Of a DNA stretch of 64,000 nucleotides, positions 8,171-18,130 are shown piece by piece. The notes below the pieces were generated by a model. It saw nothing but the letters and a program-made list of their open reading frames with translations, was not told the origin of the DNA and searched no databases. Both the position numbers and the translations under genes were made by a program. This stretch comes from Streptomyces capillispiralis (GTDB taxonomy: Bacteria > Actinomycetota > Actinomycetes > Streptomycetales > Streptomycetaceae). Each line of letters begins with the position of its first letter. Position 1 is the stretch's first letter. The DNA lies in contig NZ_VIWV01000001.1 in the NCBI RefSeq assembly GCF_007829875.1, forward strand, positions 1,178,001 through 1,242,000, in the 5' to 3' direction.

Positions 8171-9402
8171 GTCACGCTCACCTTCTTCGCGAACCTCGCT
8201 CCGAGCGGGGCGAGGGCGGCGATCAGCAGGGCGGGGCCGACGGCGCCGGTGCGGGCGCTGAGGCCGGCCTGGAGGGGGATGGTGGCGCGGATGCCGGCAC
8301 CGACGGCGCGTTGGGTGAGCGGGGGTGAGGGGTTGAGGGCGGCGTGGAAGTAGGGGCGGGCGGCGGTCGCGGCGTAGAGGGCGCCGAGGGCGGTGGTGAG
8401 ACCGGCGGCGAGGTCGCTGCCCGCGCCCGGGCGCGAGGGCCGGGCCGGCCGGGGCGCGGTGGCGGGCCGGGGCGCGATCCGGCCGGCCGTTCCCGGGCGG
8501 CGGCGCGGGGCCGCCGGGTGGGAGGCGGGCCGGGTGTCCGACGAGGGACCCGGGTCCGGCCGCCCGCGCCCGGCCACCAGCCGGGTCAGCAGCCCTGTGG
8601 CGGCCAGTGCCGCCAGCGGGGCGAGCGGGGAGCCGCCCTGGGTCTCCTGGCGGGACACCGTGGTGACGGCGAGGGTGTGGGTGCCGAGGAGGGCGGCGGA
8701 GGGCAGGGCCTCGCGGGTGCGGCCGGTGGTGGCCGCCGCGCCGAGGAGGAGGTCCAGCGCGCGGGCCCCGGCCATCGCCACCGGACCGGCGGGCGTGTGC
8801 TTGAGGGTCAGGTCGTACGCCCAGACGGTGGCCGCGAGGGGCGCGGCCACGGCGAGGGCGGGACGGCCGGCCCGGGCGGCGAGGGCCAGTCCGGCGCCGG
8901 TGAGGGCGCAGGCGGCGGTGAGGGCGGCGGCGGGGCGGACCCGGCCGGAGGGGATCGGGCGGTGCGGGCGCTCGGCGGCGTCCTCCGCCCGGTCCGCCCA
9001 GTCGTTCAGGGCCATGCCCGCCTCGTACAGACAGACGGAGGATCCGATGGCGAGCAGCGTACGGGCGTTGGGGCGGGCCCCGGCGGCAGCGGCCCCGGCG
9101 AGGGCGTCGCCGGGGACGGTGAACAGGGCGGGAAGCCGCAGCAGTTCCGCCCAGGCCCGCCGCCGGGCCGCACTGCCGGGCCCCGGGCGGACCGCGCCGG
9201 GTCCCTCCGGCGCGGTCCCGCCCGGGGACGGCGCGTCCGCGGCCGGCGGCTGGGTGACGGCCGCTTCGGTGGCCGGGACGGTCGGGGCGGGCGCGTCCTG
9301 GGCAGACACGCCCGGGGCCGCCGCAGCCGAGGTGGACGCGGCCGAGTCAGTCGCCCCCGTGTCCTGTCCGCCCGGGCGTTCCGGCTGTTGCACCGGGCTC
9401 AC
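8167..9402 (-). CDS. UbiA-family prenyltransferase (EboC-like)
   Basis: The product is 411 residues. After an Ala/Pro/Gly-rich N-terminal 80 residues comes an integral membrane domain with the UbiA aspartate motif NDWADRAEDAAERP followed by HRPIPSG, then about seven hydrophobic segments with AYDLTLKHTPAGP at the place of the second Asp-rich motif, where only one acidic residue is seen. An Arg/Pro-rich insertion of about 60 residues interrupts the domain near residues 275-335 and probably forms a cytoplasmic loop. The GTG start overlaps the upstream synthase stop by 4 bases. UbiA enzymes attach or use prenyl groups in the membrane; EboC of ebo operons belongs to this family. The acceptor is unknown. 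Confidence 0.85.
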   Translation of the reverse strand: MSPVQQPERPGGQDTGATDSAASTSAAAAPGVSAQDAPAPTVPATEAAVTQPPAADAPSPGGTAPEGPGAVRPGPGSAARRRAWAELLRLPALFTVPGDALAGAAAAGARPNARTLLAIGSSVCLYEAGMALNDWADRAEDAAERPHRPIPSGRVRPAAALTAACALTGAGLALAARAGRPALAVAAPLAATVWAYDLTLKHTPAGPVAMAGARALDLLLGAAATTGRTREALPSAALLGTHTLAVTTVSRQETQGGSPLAPLAALAATGLLTRLVAGRGRPDPGPSSDTRPASHPAAPRRRPGTAGRIAPRPATAPRPARPSRPGAGSDLAAGLTTALGALYAATAARPYFHAALNPSPPLTQRAVGAGIRATIPLQAGLSARTGAVGPALLIAALAPLGARFAKKVSVT

Positions 9403-10628
9403 TCCGACTCCTCGCCGCCGTGCGTCGCGCCGCCCGGCGCGGGTGTGCCGGGGACGCCCGGCCCGGGTGAGCCGGGAGCAGCCGCGTCCGGTGCCGGCAC
9501 CGTCTGCTGCCCGGCGCCGCGCAGTCGTTCCGCGAACCCGGTCAGTCGCGCGTACTGCTCCGTCAGGCCGGCCGGGCCCTCCCCCACCGGGTCCTTGAAG
9601 AAGAAGCCCAGCTCGGCGAGCGGACCGGACAGGCCGGCCTCGTGGGCGCGGGCCGTCAGGCGGGCCAGGTCCAGGACGAGCGGGGCCGCCAGCGCAGAGT
9701 CGCAGCCCTGCCAGATGGTCTGGAGGATCATGCGCGTGCCGAGGAAACCGTCGAAGGCGATGTGGTCCCAGGCGGTCTTCCAGTCGCCGAGGGCCGGCAC
9801 GTCGTCGATGTGGACCTCGCCCTCGGGGACCGTGCCGAGGGTGTCGGCGAGGACGCGCTCCTTGCCGGCGTTCTTCGCCGCCGCGGCGGCCGGGTCGGCC
9901 AGCGCCGCGCCGTCGCCGCCGCCCAGCAGGTTGGCGCCGGACCAGGCCCGCACGGCCAGCGCCCGCTGGGCGAACATCGGGCCGAGCACCGAGCGCAGCA
10001 GGGTCTGGCCGGTCTTGCCGTCGCGGCCCGCCCAGGGCAGACCGGAGGCCTCGGCGAGCGGGGCCAGCGCCGGGTGGTGCAGTCCCGTCGAGGGGGTGAA
10101 GTTGACGTAGGGGCAGCCGGCGCGGAGGGCGGCGGCCGCGTACAGGGAGCTGGCGGGGAGTTCGGAGCCGACGGGTGCCGGCTCCGTGGAGGCCACGTTC
10201 ACCACCACGGCCCGGTCCAGGTCGCACCGGGTGACGAAGTCGCGGATGTCGGAGGCGAAGGCGGCGATCAGTTCCTCCGCGCTCCGGGTGTCGCCGGCGG
10301 CCGGGCCGCCGGGCCTGATCTCCCGGTCGGCGGCGGCGAGTTCGGCCGCGACGGCGGACGGCAGGCCGGGCGGCAGCACACCGCCGGCGGCGAGTGCCTC
10401 GGCCCGTTTGGGCAGCGGGCAGTCCAGGGTGTCGTGGCCGCCGAAGACGAGGGAGGTCAGGGCGGGCAGGCCGGAGTCGGCGAAGACGGGGCTCTCGGTC
10501 ACCATGCCCGTCGGCGGGTGCAGCCCGGCGGTCACGGCGGCGCAGCCCGCCACCACGGTGGTGGCGACGGAGCCACGCGCTCCGACCAGCCACACTCCCA
10601 CCCGGGAATCGGAACGGGACACGGACAT
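9399..10628 (-). CDS. inositol-3-phosphate synthase family protein (NAD-dependent)
   Basis: The product is 409 residues; the start is set at 10628 because GAGGAGG lies seven bases upstream. It has the myo-inositol phosphate synthase fold: an NAD-binding start VGVWLVGARGSVATT, VNVASTEP, PYVNFTPSTG, GKTGQTLLRSVLGPMF, DHIAFDGFLG and GFFFKDPVGEGP, with a C-terminal Gly/Pro tail. Such enzymes convert glucose 6-phosphate to inositol 3-phosphate through a bound-NAD redox cycle. It is the first gene of the ebo-like operon, in the role where other ebo operons carry a sugar phosphate cyclase (EboD); both make a cyclic polyol. It may not be the cell's main inositol synthase. Confidence 0.85.
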   Translation of the reverse strand: MSVSRSDSRVGVWLVGARGSVATTVVAGCAAVTAGLHPPTGMVTESPVFADSGLPALTSLVFGGHDTLDCPLPKRAEALAAGGVLPPGLPSAVAAELAAADREIRPGGPAAGDTRSAEELIAAFASDIRDFVTRCDLDRAVVVNVASTEPAPVGSELPASSLYAAAALRAGCPYVNFTPSTGLHHPALAPLAEASGLPWAGRDGKTGQTLLRSVLGPMFAQRALAVRAWSGANLLGGGDGAALADPAAAAAKNAGKERVLADTLGTVPEGEVHIDDVPALGDWKTAWDHIAFDGFLGTRMILQTIWQGCDSALAAPLVLDLARLTARAHEAGLSGPLAELGFFFKDPVGEGPAGLTEQYARLTGFAERLRGAGQQTVPAPDAAAPGSPGPGVPGTPAPGGATHGGEESE

Positions 10629-10738
10629 GGGTGGCCTCCTCGTCGGATTCCTCATCGGATTCCTCAGCGAATGACGGTCTGCGTGACGGGCTGAGCGGAC
10701 CCCGTACGGACAGAGGGAAGAAGGGACCGGTGGAGGAC

Positions 10739-10770
10739 GGCGGGCGGGAGTCCGGCGTCTCCCGCCCGCC
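10739..10770 (-). terminator. terminator after the large secreted multidomain gene
   Basis: GGCGGGCGGGAG (10739-10750) and CTCCCGCCCGCC (10759-10770) pair perfectly around an 8-base loop, six bases after the stop of the gene ending at 10777. It separates that gene from the ebo-like operon. Confidence 0.7.
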
Positions 10771-10776
10771 GCCGTT

Positions 10777-13700
10777 CTAGTCGCCCTGTACGGGCAGTTC
10801 CTTCAGCTGGATGTCGCGGAAGGAGACCTGGTCGTCGGCGCCGTGGTTCTGGAGGCCGATGTAGCCGTCCGTCAGGCTCCGCTCCGGGTCCTTGTTGGTG
10901 AAGTCGTTGATCTTGACTCCGTTGAGGAACACCTGGAGGCGTTCGCCCTGGACCTTGATCTCGTAGGAGTTCCACTGGCCGGGCGGCCGCAGGACCTGGT
11001 CACGGGCCTTGATGTTCGCCGACTTGAAGGAGTAGACGGAGCCCGTGGTGCGGTCGGCCGCGTCCGTGGCGTCGATCTGGATCTCGTAGCCCCTGTTCAC
11101 CGCGGACCAGGGGTCGTCCGAGGCCGGGAAGCCCACGAAGACTCCGGAGTTGTCGTCGCCCCGCATCTTCCAGTCGAGCTTGAGCGAGTACGACTTCAGC
11201 TCCTTGGCCTGGTACCAGAGCAGGCCCATGCCGCCTTCGGACTCCATGGTGCCGTCCTTGACGGTGAACTTCCCGGGCCCTGCCTGCTTCCAGCCGTCCA
11301 GGGTCTGGCCGTTGAAGATCTCCCGGTAGCCCTTGTTCGGCTTGCAGTCCGCCTTGACCTGGCCGGTGGCGTACTGCATGCCGCCGAGCAGGTGGGCGCG
11401 GAAGGCCTGGTCGGCGTACGACTCCTTGGTGTGGCCGCCGCCGGTGTAGAAGGAGCGGCCGCCGCCGTAGTTCTGGCACCAGGCGATCGGGTGGTCGCCC
11501 TTCATGGTGCCGCCCTCGTAGGTGGTCTCGTCTAGGGTGGCGAGGACCTTGGCCTGCTCACGCGGGTTGGTGCGGTAGTTGTACCACTCGTCGGTGCGCT
11601 CCCAGGTGTCGCCCAGGTGCGCGGTGGACGGGTGGTCGTGGTCGTGGACGCGCACGGTGGCCTTCTGGATGGCCGGGTGCGAGTCGAAGTGGGCGCCGAC
11701 GAGGCCGCCGTAGAACTCCCAGTCGTACTCGGTGTCGGCGGCGGCGTGGATGCCCAGGTAGCCGCCGCCGTTCGCCACGTAGTTCTCGAACGCCTTCTGC
11801 TGCGCGGCGTCGAGGACGTCACCGGTGGTGGACAGGAAGGCCACGGCGTCGTACTTGGCGAGGTTGGCCGTGGTGAACTGCTTGGCCTCCTCGGTCGCGG
11901 TGACCTTGATGCCGGCCGGGGCGCCGAGCTCCTTCAGGGCGGCGATGCCCTCCGGGATGGAGTCGTGGCGGAAGCCGGCCGTCTTGGAGAAGACCAGGAC
12001 CTTCTTGCCGCCGGTGAACGGCTCGGTGGAGAACTCGAAGTCGTCCACGTCGTACAGCGCGCCCTCGCCGCCCTTGAAGACCAGGTAGATCTCCGTGGTC
12101 TTCTTCGGCAGGGACCGCAGCGGCACGTCGACGTCCTGGAACGTCTCCCAGCCGCCGGTCGGCGGGATGTACGCCGAGCCGTGCAGCTTGCCGGTGGGCG
12201 AGCCGGTGCGCAGCTCGACGAAGCCGCCGGAGCCGCCGGAGGAGGCCCGCACGGTCATCTTCTTCTGCCCGGCGAACCGGTAGGGGCCGAAGGAGATCCA
12301 GTCCCCGTCGTGGACGTCGCCGACGGTCTTGCCGCCGTGGGCGCCGGTCTTGTCGATGACGGCCACGCCGGACTGGGTGGTGAAGTGCTCGGCCTGCCGG
12401 TGCAGCGGCTGGAGCACGGTGCGGGCGGTGCCGGTCAGGGCCTCCTGGCCGTTCGCGCCACCGTCGGTGTAACTGGCGCCGACGACACCGTAGATGTTGG
12501 CGTTGGGGTCGTGGCCGCCGTCGCCGGCGGGCGGCTTCAGGGTGCCCTCGCAGCCCATCTCGCTGGTCAGCTCGTGGGCGTGGGAGTCGTGGCCGAGGCT
12601 GTAGACGACCTTGACCTTGGAGCAGTCGACGGTCTCCTCGGGGTCGGTGACGGTCACCTTGAACGGCACGGGCTCGCCGAAGGCGGCCAGGCTGCCGTTG
12701 CCGGGCACGTCGATCCGCACCTTGGGCTCGGTGTTGCCGACCACGATGCGGGTGCTGGCGTTGCCGGAGTTGCCCTCGGGGTCCTTGGCGGTGAAGGTCG
12801 CGGTGTAGGTGCCGACCTTCTTGTACGTGTGGGTGGGGGTGAGGCCCTCGCCCTTGGTGCCGTCGCCGAAGTCCCAGCTGTAGGTGAGGTCCGGGGAGTC
12901 GGCGTCCTTGGCGCCGGCGGTGAACTTGACCTTCAGGCCGGCCGCTCCGGAGGTCTTGTCGGCGCTCACCTCGGCGATCGGGGAGAAGCCGTCCTCGGCG
13001 TTCTCGATCCGGTACAGCGCGGAGTTCTCGTCGCCCTGGAACCAGGAGACGCCGTAGTCCAGGACGTAGAGCGCGCCGTCGGGGCCGAACTCCATGTCCA
13101 TGATCTGGGTGCCGGTCCACGGGAAGTCGTTGATCTTCGCGACGGACCCGTCCTCGTTCTGCTCGATCCGCTTGATCCAGCGGCGGCCGAACTCGCCCGC
13201 GAAGAAGTCGCCGTCGTAGGCCTCGGGGAACTTCACGCTGGAGTCGAGCTCGGGGTCGTAGCGGTAGACCGGGCCGGCCATCGGGGACTCGGAGCCGGTG
13301 CCGAACTCGGGCACGGAACCGCCGTCGTACGGGATCCAGGCGGCCTGGGCGGGCGGCAGGTCGACGAGCCCGGTGTTGTGCCGGGAGGTGTTCTTCGGCG
13401 CGGCGCAGTCGAACTTCTCGCCGGAGGCCCCGGTGGCGAAGTCGTAGTCGACGTAGGGGTCGTTGTCGCCGGTGCAGAAGGGCCAGCCGAAGTTGGCGGC
13501 CTTGGTGACCTTGGCGAACTCGACCTGTCCCGCCGGGCCCCGGTTCGGGTCGGCGGCGCCGGCGTCGGGGCCGTAGTCGCCGACGTAGACCGTGCCGGTC
13601 TTGTCGTCGACGCTCATCCGGAACGGGTTGCGGAAGCCCATCGCGTAGATCTCGGGACGGGTCTTGTCGGTTCCGGGGGCGAAGAGGTTGCCCTCGGGGA

Positions 13701-14499
13701 CCGTGTACGAGCCGTCCTCGGCGACCTTGATGCGCAGGATCTTGCCGCGCAGGTCGTTGGTGTTGCCGGAGCTGCGGCGGGCGTCGAAGGCCGGGTTGCG
13801 GTCCGCCCGCTCGTCGATCGGCGTGAAGCCGTCGGAGGCGAAGGGGTTGGTGTCGTCGCCGGTGGACAGGTAGAGGTTGCCCTCGGCGTCGAAGTCGATG
13901 TCGCCGCCGACGTGACAGCAGGTGCCGCGGGAGGCCGCGACGTCCAGGACCTTCTTCTCGCTGGCCATGTCCAGCGTGCCGTTGGGGTTGAGGACGAAGC
14001 GGGAGAGGCGGTTGACGCCGTCGAACTTCTTGAAGTCCTCGGCGGTGCCGGTCTCCGGGGCGTCACCGGCGGGGGTGTCGAGCGGCGGGGCGTAGTAGAG
14101 GTAGATCGCCCGGTTGTTCTCGAAGTCCGGGTCGATGCCGACGCCCTGCAGCCCCTCCTCGTCGTGGCTGTAGACGGGGATCTTGCCGGCCACCTTGGTG
14201 ATGCCGCCCTGGTCGGTGAGGCGCAGTGTGCCGTCGCGCGAGGTGTGCAGGACGCTGCGGTCGGGGAGCACGGCGAGCGACATCGGCTCGCCCGTCTCGG
14301 GCTCGCCCTTGGCCAGCGGCACCTGCTGGAACTGTCCCTCGGCGGCCGCCGGTTCGGCGTCCTGGGCCTGGCCGGGCTGGGCGCCGGCGACGGTCGCCGG
14401 GGCGCCCACGGCCAGCATCAGGCCGGTGAACAGGGCGAGGGCGGTGCGAAGCCTGGGACGCCTCGTGGTGGTGGTGCTTCTGACTCTGCTTCTGTGCAC
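10777..14499 (-). CDS. secreted multidomain protein: sugar dehydrogenase propeller + PKD + CBM6-like + ThuA + DUF1080
   Basis: The product is 1240 residues. The GTG start at 14499 has GGAGGG six bases upstream and gives a signal peptide (VHRSRVRS, hydrophobic core, cleavage near residue 45). In order: a glucose/sorbosone dehydrogenase-type beta-propeller (about 60-500, with GIDPDF, VHIGGDIDFD-like and YALDYG segments), a PKD domain (about 510-588, SWDFGDGTKGEG), a linker domain, a CBM6-like carbohydrate-binding domain (about 700-825), a ThuA domain (about 830-1045, FSKTAGFRHDSI, GIHAAADTEYDW) and a DUF1080/3-keto-disaccharide hydrolase-like lectin fold (about 1055-1235, FNGQTLDGWK). ThuA and DUF1080 domains recur in keto-sugar catabolism, which fits the neighbouring Gfo/Idh and TIM-barrel genes. 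Its promoter region carries the candidate ROK operator. Confidence 0.85.
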   Translation of the reverse strand: MHRSRVRSTTTTRRPRLRTALALFTGLMLAVGAPATVAGAQPGQAQDAEPAAAEGQFQQVPLAKGEPETGEPMSLAVLPDRSVLHTSRDGTLRLTDQGGITKVAGKIPVYSHDEEGLQGVGIDPDFENNRAIYLYYAPPLDTPAGDAPETGTAEDFKKFDGVNRLSRFVLNPNGTLDMASEKKVLDVAASRGTCCHVGGDIDFDAEGNLYLSTGDDTNPFASDGFTPIDERADRNPAFDARRSSGNTNDLRGKILRIKVAEDGSYTVPEGNLFAPGTDKTRPEIYAMGFRNPFRMSVDDKTGTVYVGDYGPDAGAADPNRGPAGQVEFAKVTKAANFGWPFCTGDNDPYVDYDFATGASGEKFDCAAPKNTSRHNTGLVDLPPAQAAWIPYDGGSVPEFGTGSESPMAGPVYRYDPELDSSVKFPEAYDGDFFAGEFGRRWIKRIEQNEDGSVAKINDFPWTGTQIMDMEFGPDGALYVLDYGVSWFQGDENSALYRIENAEDGFSPIAEVSADKTSGAAGLKVKFTAGAKDADSPDLTYSWDFGDGTKGEGLTPTHTYKKVGTYTATFTAKDPEGNSGNASTRIVVGNTEPKVRIDVPGNGSLAAFGEPVPFKVTVTDPEETVDCSKVKVVYSLGHDSHAHELTSEMGCEGTLKPPAGDGGHDPNANIYGVVGASYTDGGANGQEALTGTARTVLQPLHRQAEHFTTQSGVAVIDKTGAHGGKTVGDVHDGDWISFGPYRFAGQKKMTVRASSGGSGGFVELRTGSPTGKLHGSAYIPPTGGWETFQDVDVPLRSLPKKTTEIYLVFKGGEGALYDVDDFEFSTEPFTGGKKVLVFSKTAGFRHDSIPEGIAALKELGAPAGIKVTATEEAKQFTTANLAKYDAVAFLSTTGDVLDAAQQKAFENYVANGGGYLGIHAAADTEYDWEFYGGLVGAHFDSHPAIQKATVRVHDHDHPSTAHLGDTWERTDEWYNYRTNPREQAKVLATLDETTYEGGTMKGDHPIAWCQNYGGGRSFYTGGGHTKESYADQAFRAHLLGGMQYATGQVKADCKPNKGYREIFNGQTLDGWKQAGPGKFTVKDGTMESEGGMGLLWYQAKELKSYSLKLDWKMRGDDNSGVFVGFPASDDPWSAVNRGYEIQIDATDAADRTTGSVYSFKSANIKARDQVLRPPGQWNSYEIKVQGERLQVFLNGVKINDFTNKDPERSLTDGYIGLQNHGADDQVSFRDIQLKELPVQGD

Positions 14500-14665
14500 G
14501 AAGTCCCTCCGGGAACGGAGATGGGCCGTACGGAACGGGTACGAAGGCGTGCGGTGCGGGCGCCGGGGTGCGCCGTCACCCCGGAGGCGTGGGGGGCCTG
14601 AACACTTCTGGGACGGTAACCGCGTTCTTCCGGGGCGAACACCCCTTGGGCCAGGACTGGTTGAA

Positions 14666-14688
14666 CTTTTTCCCAATACAGGACAAAG
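14666..14688. promoter_or_regulatory. candidate ROK operator, copy 1
   Basis: On the plus strand CTTTTTCC (14666-14673) and GGACAAAG (14681-14688) form a 7-of-8 inverted repeat around a 7-base spacer. The same half-sites and spacer length recur at 22265-22287 in front of the ROK repressor gene. The site is AT-rich in a GC-rich genome and lies 167 bases before the start of the large secreted protein. Confidence 0.55.
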
Positions 14689-14764
14689 CGGGACCGGGGC
14701 AGGGCGGGGCCGGGGGCCGACGGACGATGCCGGCCCCCCTCCCCGACCTGCCGTCGGGCGTGGT

Positions 14765-15763
<999 letters not shown>

Positions 15764-15778
15764 TCGTATCCGTCCTCC

Positions 15779-16987
15779 TCAGGCGGCGATCGGTGTGTAG
15801 ACGGAGTTCTTCTCGGCGCTCTCCTCCACCGCCGCGAGGACGCGCTGCACCTGCAGTCCGTCGGCGAAGGAGGGTTCGGGCGTGCGGCCCTCGGCTACGG
15901 CGTGGACCAGGTCGCGGGCCTGGTGCACGAAGGTGTGCTCGTAGCCGAGGCCGTGGCCCGGCGGCCACCAGCCCTCGAGATAGGGGTGGTCGGGTTCGGT
16001 GACCAGGATGCGGCGGAAGCCGGAATGGGTGGCCGGCTCGGTGCCGTCGTGGAACGACAGCTCGTTGAGCCGTTCCAGGTCGAAGGCGAGCGAGCCGCGC
16101 TCGCCGTTGAGCTCGATGCGCAGGGCGTTCTTGCGGCCGGTGGCGTACCGGGTGGCCTCGAAGGAGGCGAGGGCACCGGAGGCGAACCGGCCGGTGAACA
16201 GCGCGGCGTCGTCCACGGTGACCTGCCCGGTGCCGGCGGCGTCGACGGCGGCCAGACCGCTGCTCGCCCCGGTCGGCAGCGGCCGCTCCCTGACGAACGT
16301 CTCGGTGAGCGCGGAGACGCCCGCCAGCCGCTCCCCGGCCAGGTACTGGGCCAGGTCGACGATGTGGGCGCCCAGGTCGCCGAGCGAACCGGAGCCGGCC
16401 TGCTCCCGGCGCAGCCGCCAGGTCAGCGGGAACTGGGGGTCCACCAGCCAGTCCTGGAGGTACGCCACGCGGACGTGCCGCAGTGTCCCGATCCGGCCCT
16501 CGGCCACCATCCGCCGGGCCAGCGCGGTCGCGGGGACCCGGCGGTAGTTGAAGCCGACCATCGCCAGCTGTCCGCGCTCCCCCGCCTCTTCGGCGGCGCG
16601 GGTCATCGCCCGGGCCTCCTCGACCGTGTTGGCGAGGGGTTTTTCGCACAGCACGTGCTTGCCGGCGGCGAGCGCGGCGAGCGCGATCTCGGCGTGGCTG
16701 TCACCGGGGGTGCAGATGTCGACGAGGTCGACGTCGTCCCGTTCCACCAGGGCGCGCCAGTCGGTCTCGGTCTCCGCCCAGCCGTGCCGGTCGGCGGCCG
16801 CGCGCACGGCGTCGGCGTCCCGGCCGCAGATCACGGCCAGTTCCGGGCGCAGCGGCAGGTCGAAGACGCGGCCCGCGGTGCGCCAGCCCTGGGAGTGGGC
16901 GGCACCCATGAAGGCGTAACCGACCATGCCGACGCGCAGCGGTGGCTTCCCCGTCTCTGCCCCTTCGGACTGCTGCGGCTGTGCCAT
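15779..16987 (-). CDS. Gfo/Idh/MocA-family NAD(P)-dependent oxidoreductase
   Basis: The product is 402 residues. The N-terminal Rossmann fold starts VGMVGYAFMGAAHSQGW with the dinucleotide-binding glycines, then VDLVDICTPGDSH and the family signature CEKPLANT with its catalytic-region Lys. The C-terminal domain contains GSGSLGDLGAHIVDLAQYL, which carries the Asp and His of the active site. Such enzymes oxidise sugars, inositols or sugar acids, often at C3. It sits between the ABC importer genes and the TIM-barrel isomerase, so it probably oxidises the imported sugar. Confidence 0.9.
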   Translation of the reverse strand: MAQPQQSEGAETGKPPLRVGMVGYAFMGAAHSQGWRTAGRVFDLPLRPELAVICGRDADAVRAAADRHGWAETETDWRALVERDDVDLVDICTPGDSHAEIALAALAAGKHVLCEKPLANTVEEARAMTRAAEEAGERGQLAMVGFNYRRVPATALARRMVAEGRIGTLRHVRVAYLQDWLVDPQFPLTWRLRREQAGSGSLGDLGAHIVDLAQYLAGERLAGVSALTETFVRERPLPTGASSGLAAVDAAGTGQVTVDDAALFTGRFASGALASFEATRYATGRKNALRIELNGERGSLAFDLERLNELSFHDGTEPATHSGFRRILVTEPDHPYLEGWWPPGHGLGYEHTFVHQARDLVHAVAEGRTPEPSFADGLQVQRVLAAVEESAEKNSVYTPIAA

Positions 16988-17013
16988 ACGAATGTCCTCC
17001 TCGTCGTCGTGTC

Positions 17014-17035
17014 GGGCGGGGTGGGCCCCGCCCGG
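17014..17035 (-). terminator. intra-operon hairpin after the ABC binding-protein gene
   Basis: CGGGCGGGG (17014-17022) and CCCCGCCCG (17027-17035) pair perfectly around a 4-base loop in the 79-base gap between the binding-protein and dehydrogenase genes. It could stabilise or partly terminate the transporter message; this is inference. Confidence 0.45.
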
Positions 17036-17066
17036 TGGGCTGGTCAGGCCCGTGGGGCGGGGCTCC

Positions 17067-18113
17067 TCACTTGAAGCCGGTGGACATGTACTGGTCCACG
17101 TTCTCCTTGTCGACGACGGCCGAGTAGCAGGTCACCGTCGAGGGGATCTCGAACTCGGCGAGGCCGCCGACACCCTTGCCCTGGCCGAGGGCGCGGGCGA
17201 GGTCGATCGCGGAGGCGGCCATGGTCGGCGGGTACAGGACGGTCGCCTTCAGGACACCGTTGTCGGCCTTGATCGCCTCGAAGGCGGCGAGCGCTCCGGC
17301 GCCGCCCACCATCAGGAACTCGTCGCGGCCGGCCTGTTCGATGGCGCGCAGCGCGCCCACGCCCTGGTCGTCGTCGTGGTTCCACAGGGCGTCGATCTTC
17401 GACTGCGCCTGGAGCAGCTGGGCCATCTTGGCCTGGCCGGACTCGACGGTGAACTCGGCGGCCTGCCGGGCCACCTTCTTGATGTTGGGGTAGTTCTTCA
17501 GCGCGTCGTCGAAGCCCTGGGTGCGCTGCTGGGTGAGCTCCAGGTTGTCCAGCCCGGCGAGTTCGACGACCCGGGCGTCCGGCTTGTCCTTGAGCTTCTC
17601 GCCGATGTAGTGGCCGGCGTTGAGGCCCATGCCGTAGTTGTCGCCGCCGACCCAGCAGCGGTACGCCTGGGGGCTGTTGAAGATGCGGTCGAGGTTGATC
17701 ACCGGGATCCCGGCGCGCATCGCCTTCAGCCCGACCTGGGTGAGCGCCTTGCCGTCGGCGGGCAGCACCACCAGGACGTCGACCTTCTTGTTGATGAGGG
17801 TCTCGATCTGGCCGATCTGCTGGGCGGTGTCGTTGGAGCCCTCGGTGATCTCCAGGGTGACGTCGGAGTACTTCTCCGCCCGCTTCTTGGCGTTGTCGTT
17901 GATGGCGTTGAGCCAGCCGTGGTCGGCCTGCGGTCCGGCGAAGCCGATGGTGACCGGCTTGCCGGGCTTGTCGTCGGCGGCGGGCTGGTTGTTCGCGGCC
18001 GGCTCGTCGTCACTGGACTCGTTGCTCGTGCACCCGGTGACGAGGGCGCCGGCGGATACGGCGGCCGCTCCGAAGAGCAGCCCTCTGCGGCTCGTGAAAG
18101 GTGTCTGTGGCAT
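17067..18113 (-). CDS. sugar ABC transporter substrate-binding lipoprotein (RbsB type)
   Basis: The product is 348 residues. The N-terminus has twin arginines (TSRRGLLFG) and a lipobox LVTGC with Cys 28, so it is a membrane-anchored lipoprotein probably exported by Tat. The mature part is a type-1 periplasmic-binding fold: VTIGFAGPQADHGWLNAI, a low-complexity linker before it, INKKVDVLVVLPADG, GIPVINLDRIF and ALWNHDDDQGVGALRAIEQAG. It binds a sugar or polyol outside the membrane and passes it to the adjacent permease and ATPase. The ligand is not evident. Confidence 0.9.
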   Translation of the reverse strand: MPQTPFTSRRGLLFGAAAVSAGALVTGCTSNESSDDEPAANNQPAADDKPGKPVTIGFAGPQADHGWLNAINDNAKKRAEKYSDVTLEITEGSNDTAQQIGQIETLINKKVDVLVVLPADGKALTQVGLKAMRAGIPVINLDRIFNSPQAYRCWVGGDNYGMGLNAGHYIGEKLKDKPDARVVELAGLDNLELTQQRTQGFDDALKNYPNIKKVARQAAEFTVESGQAKMAQLLQAQSKIDALWNHDDDQGVGALRAIEQAGRDEFLMVGGAGALAAFEAIKADNGVLKATVLYPPTMAASAIDLARALGQGKGVGGLAEFEIPSTVTCYSAVVDKENVDQYMSTGFK

Positions 18114-18130
18114 GGCGGTGAACCCTTTCC

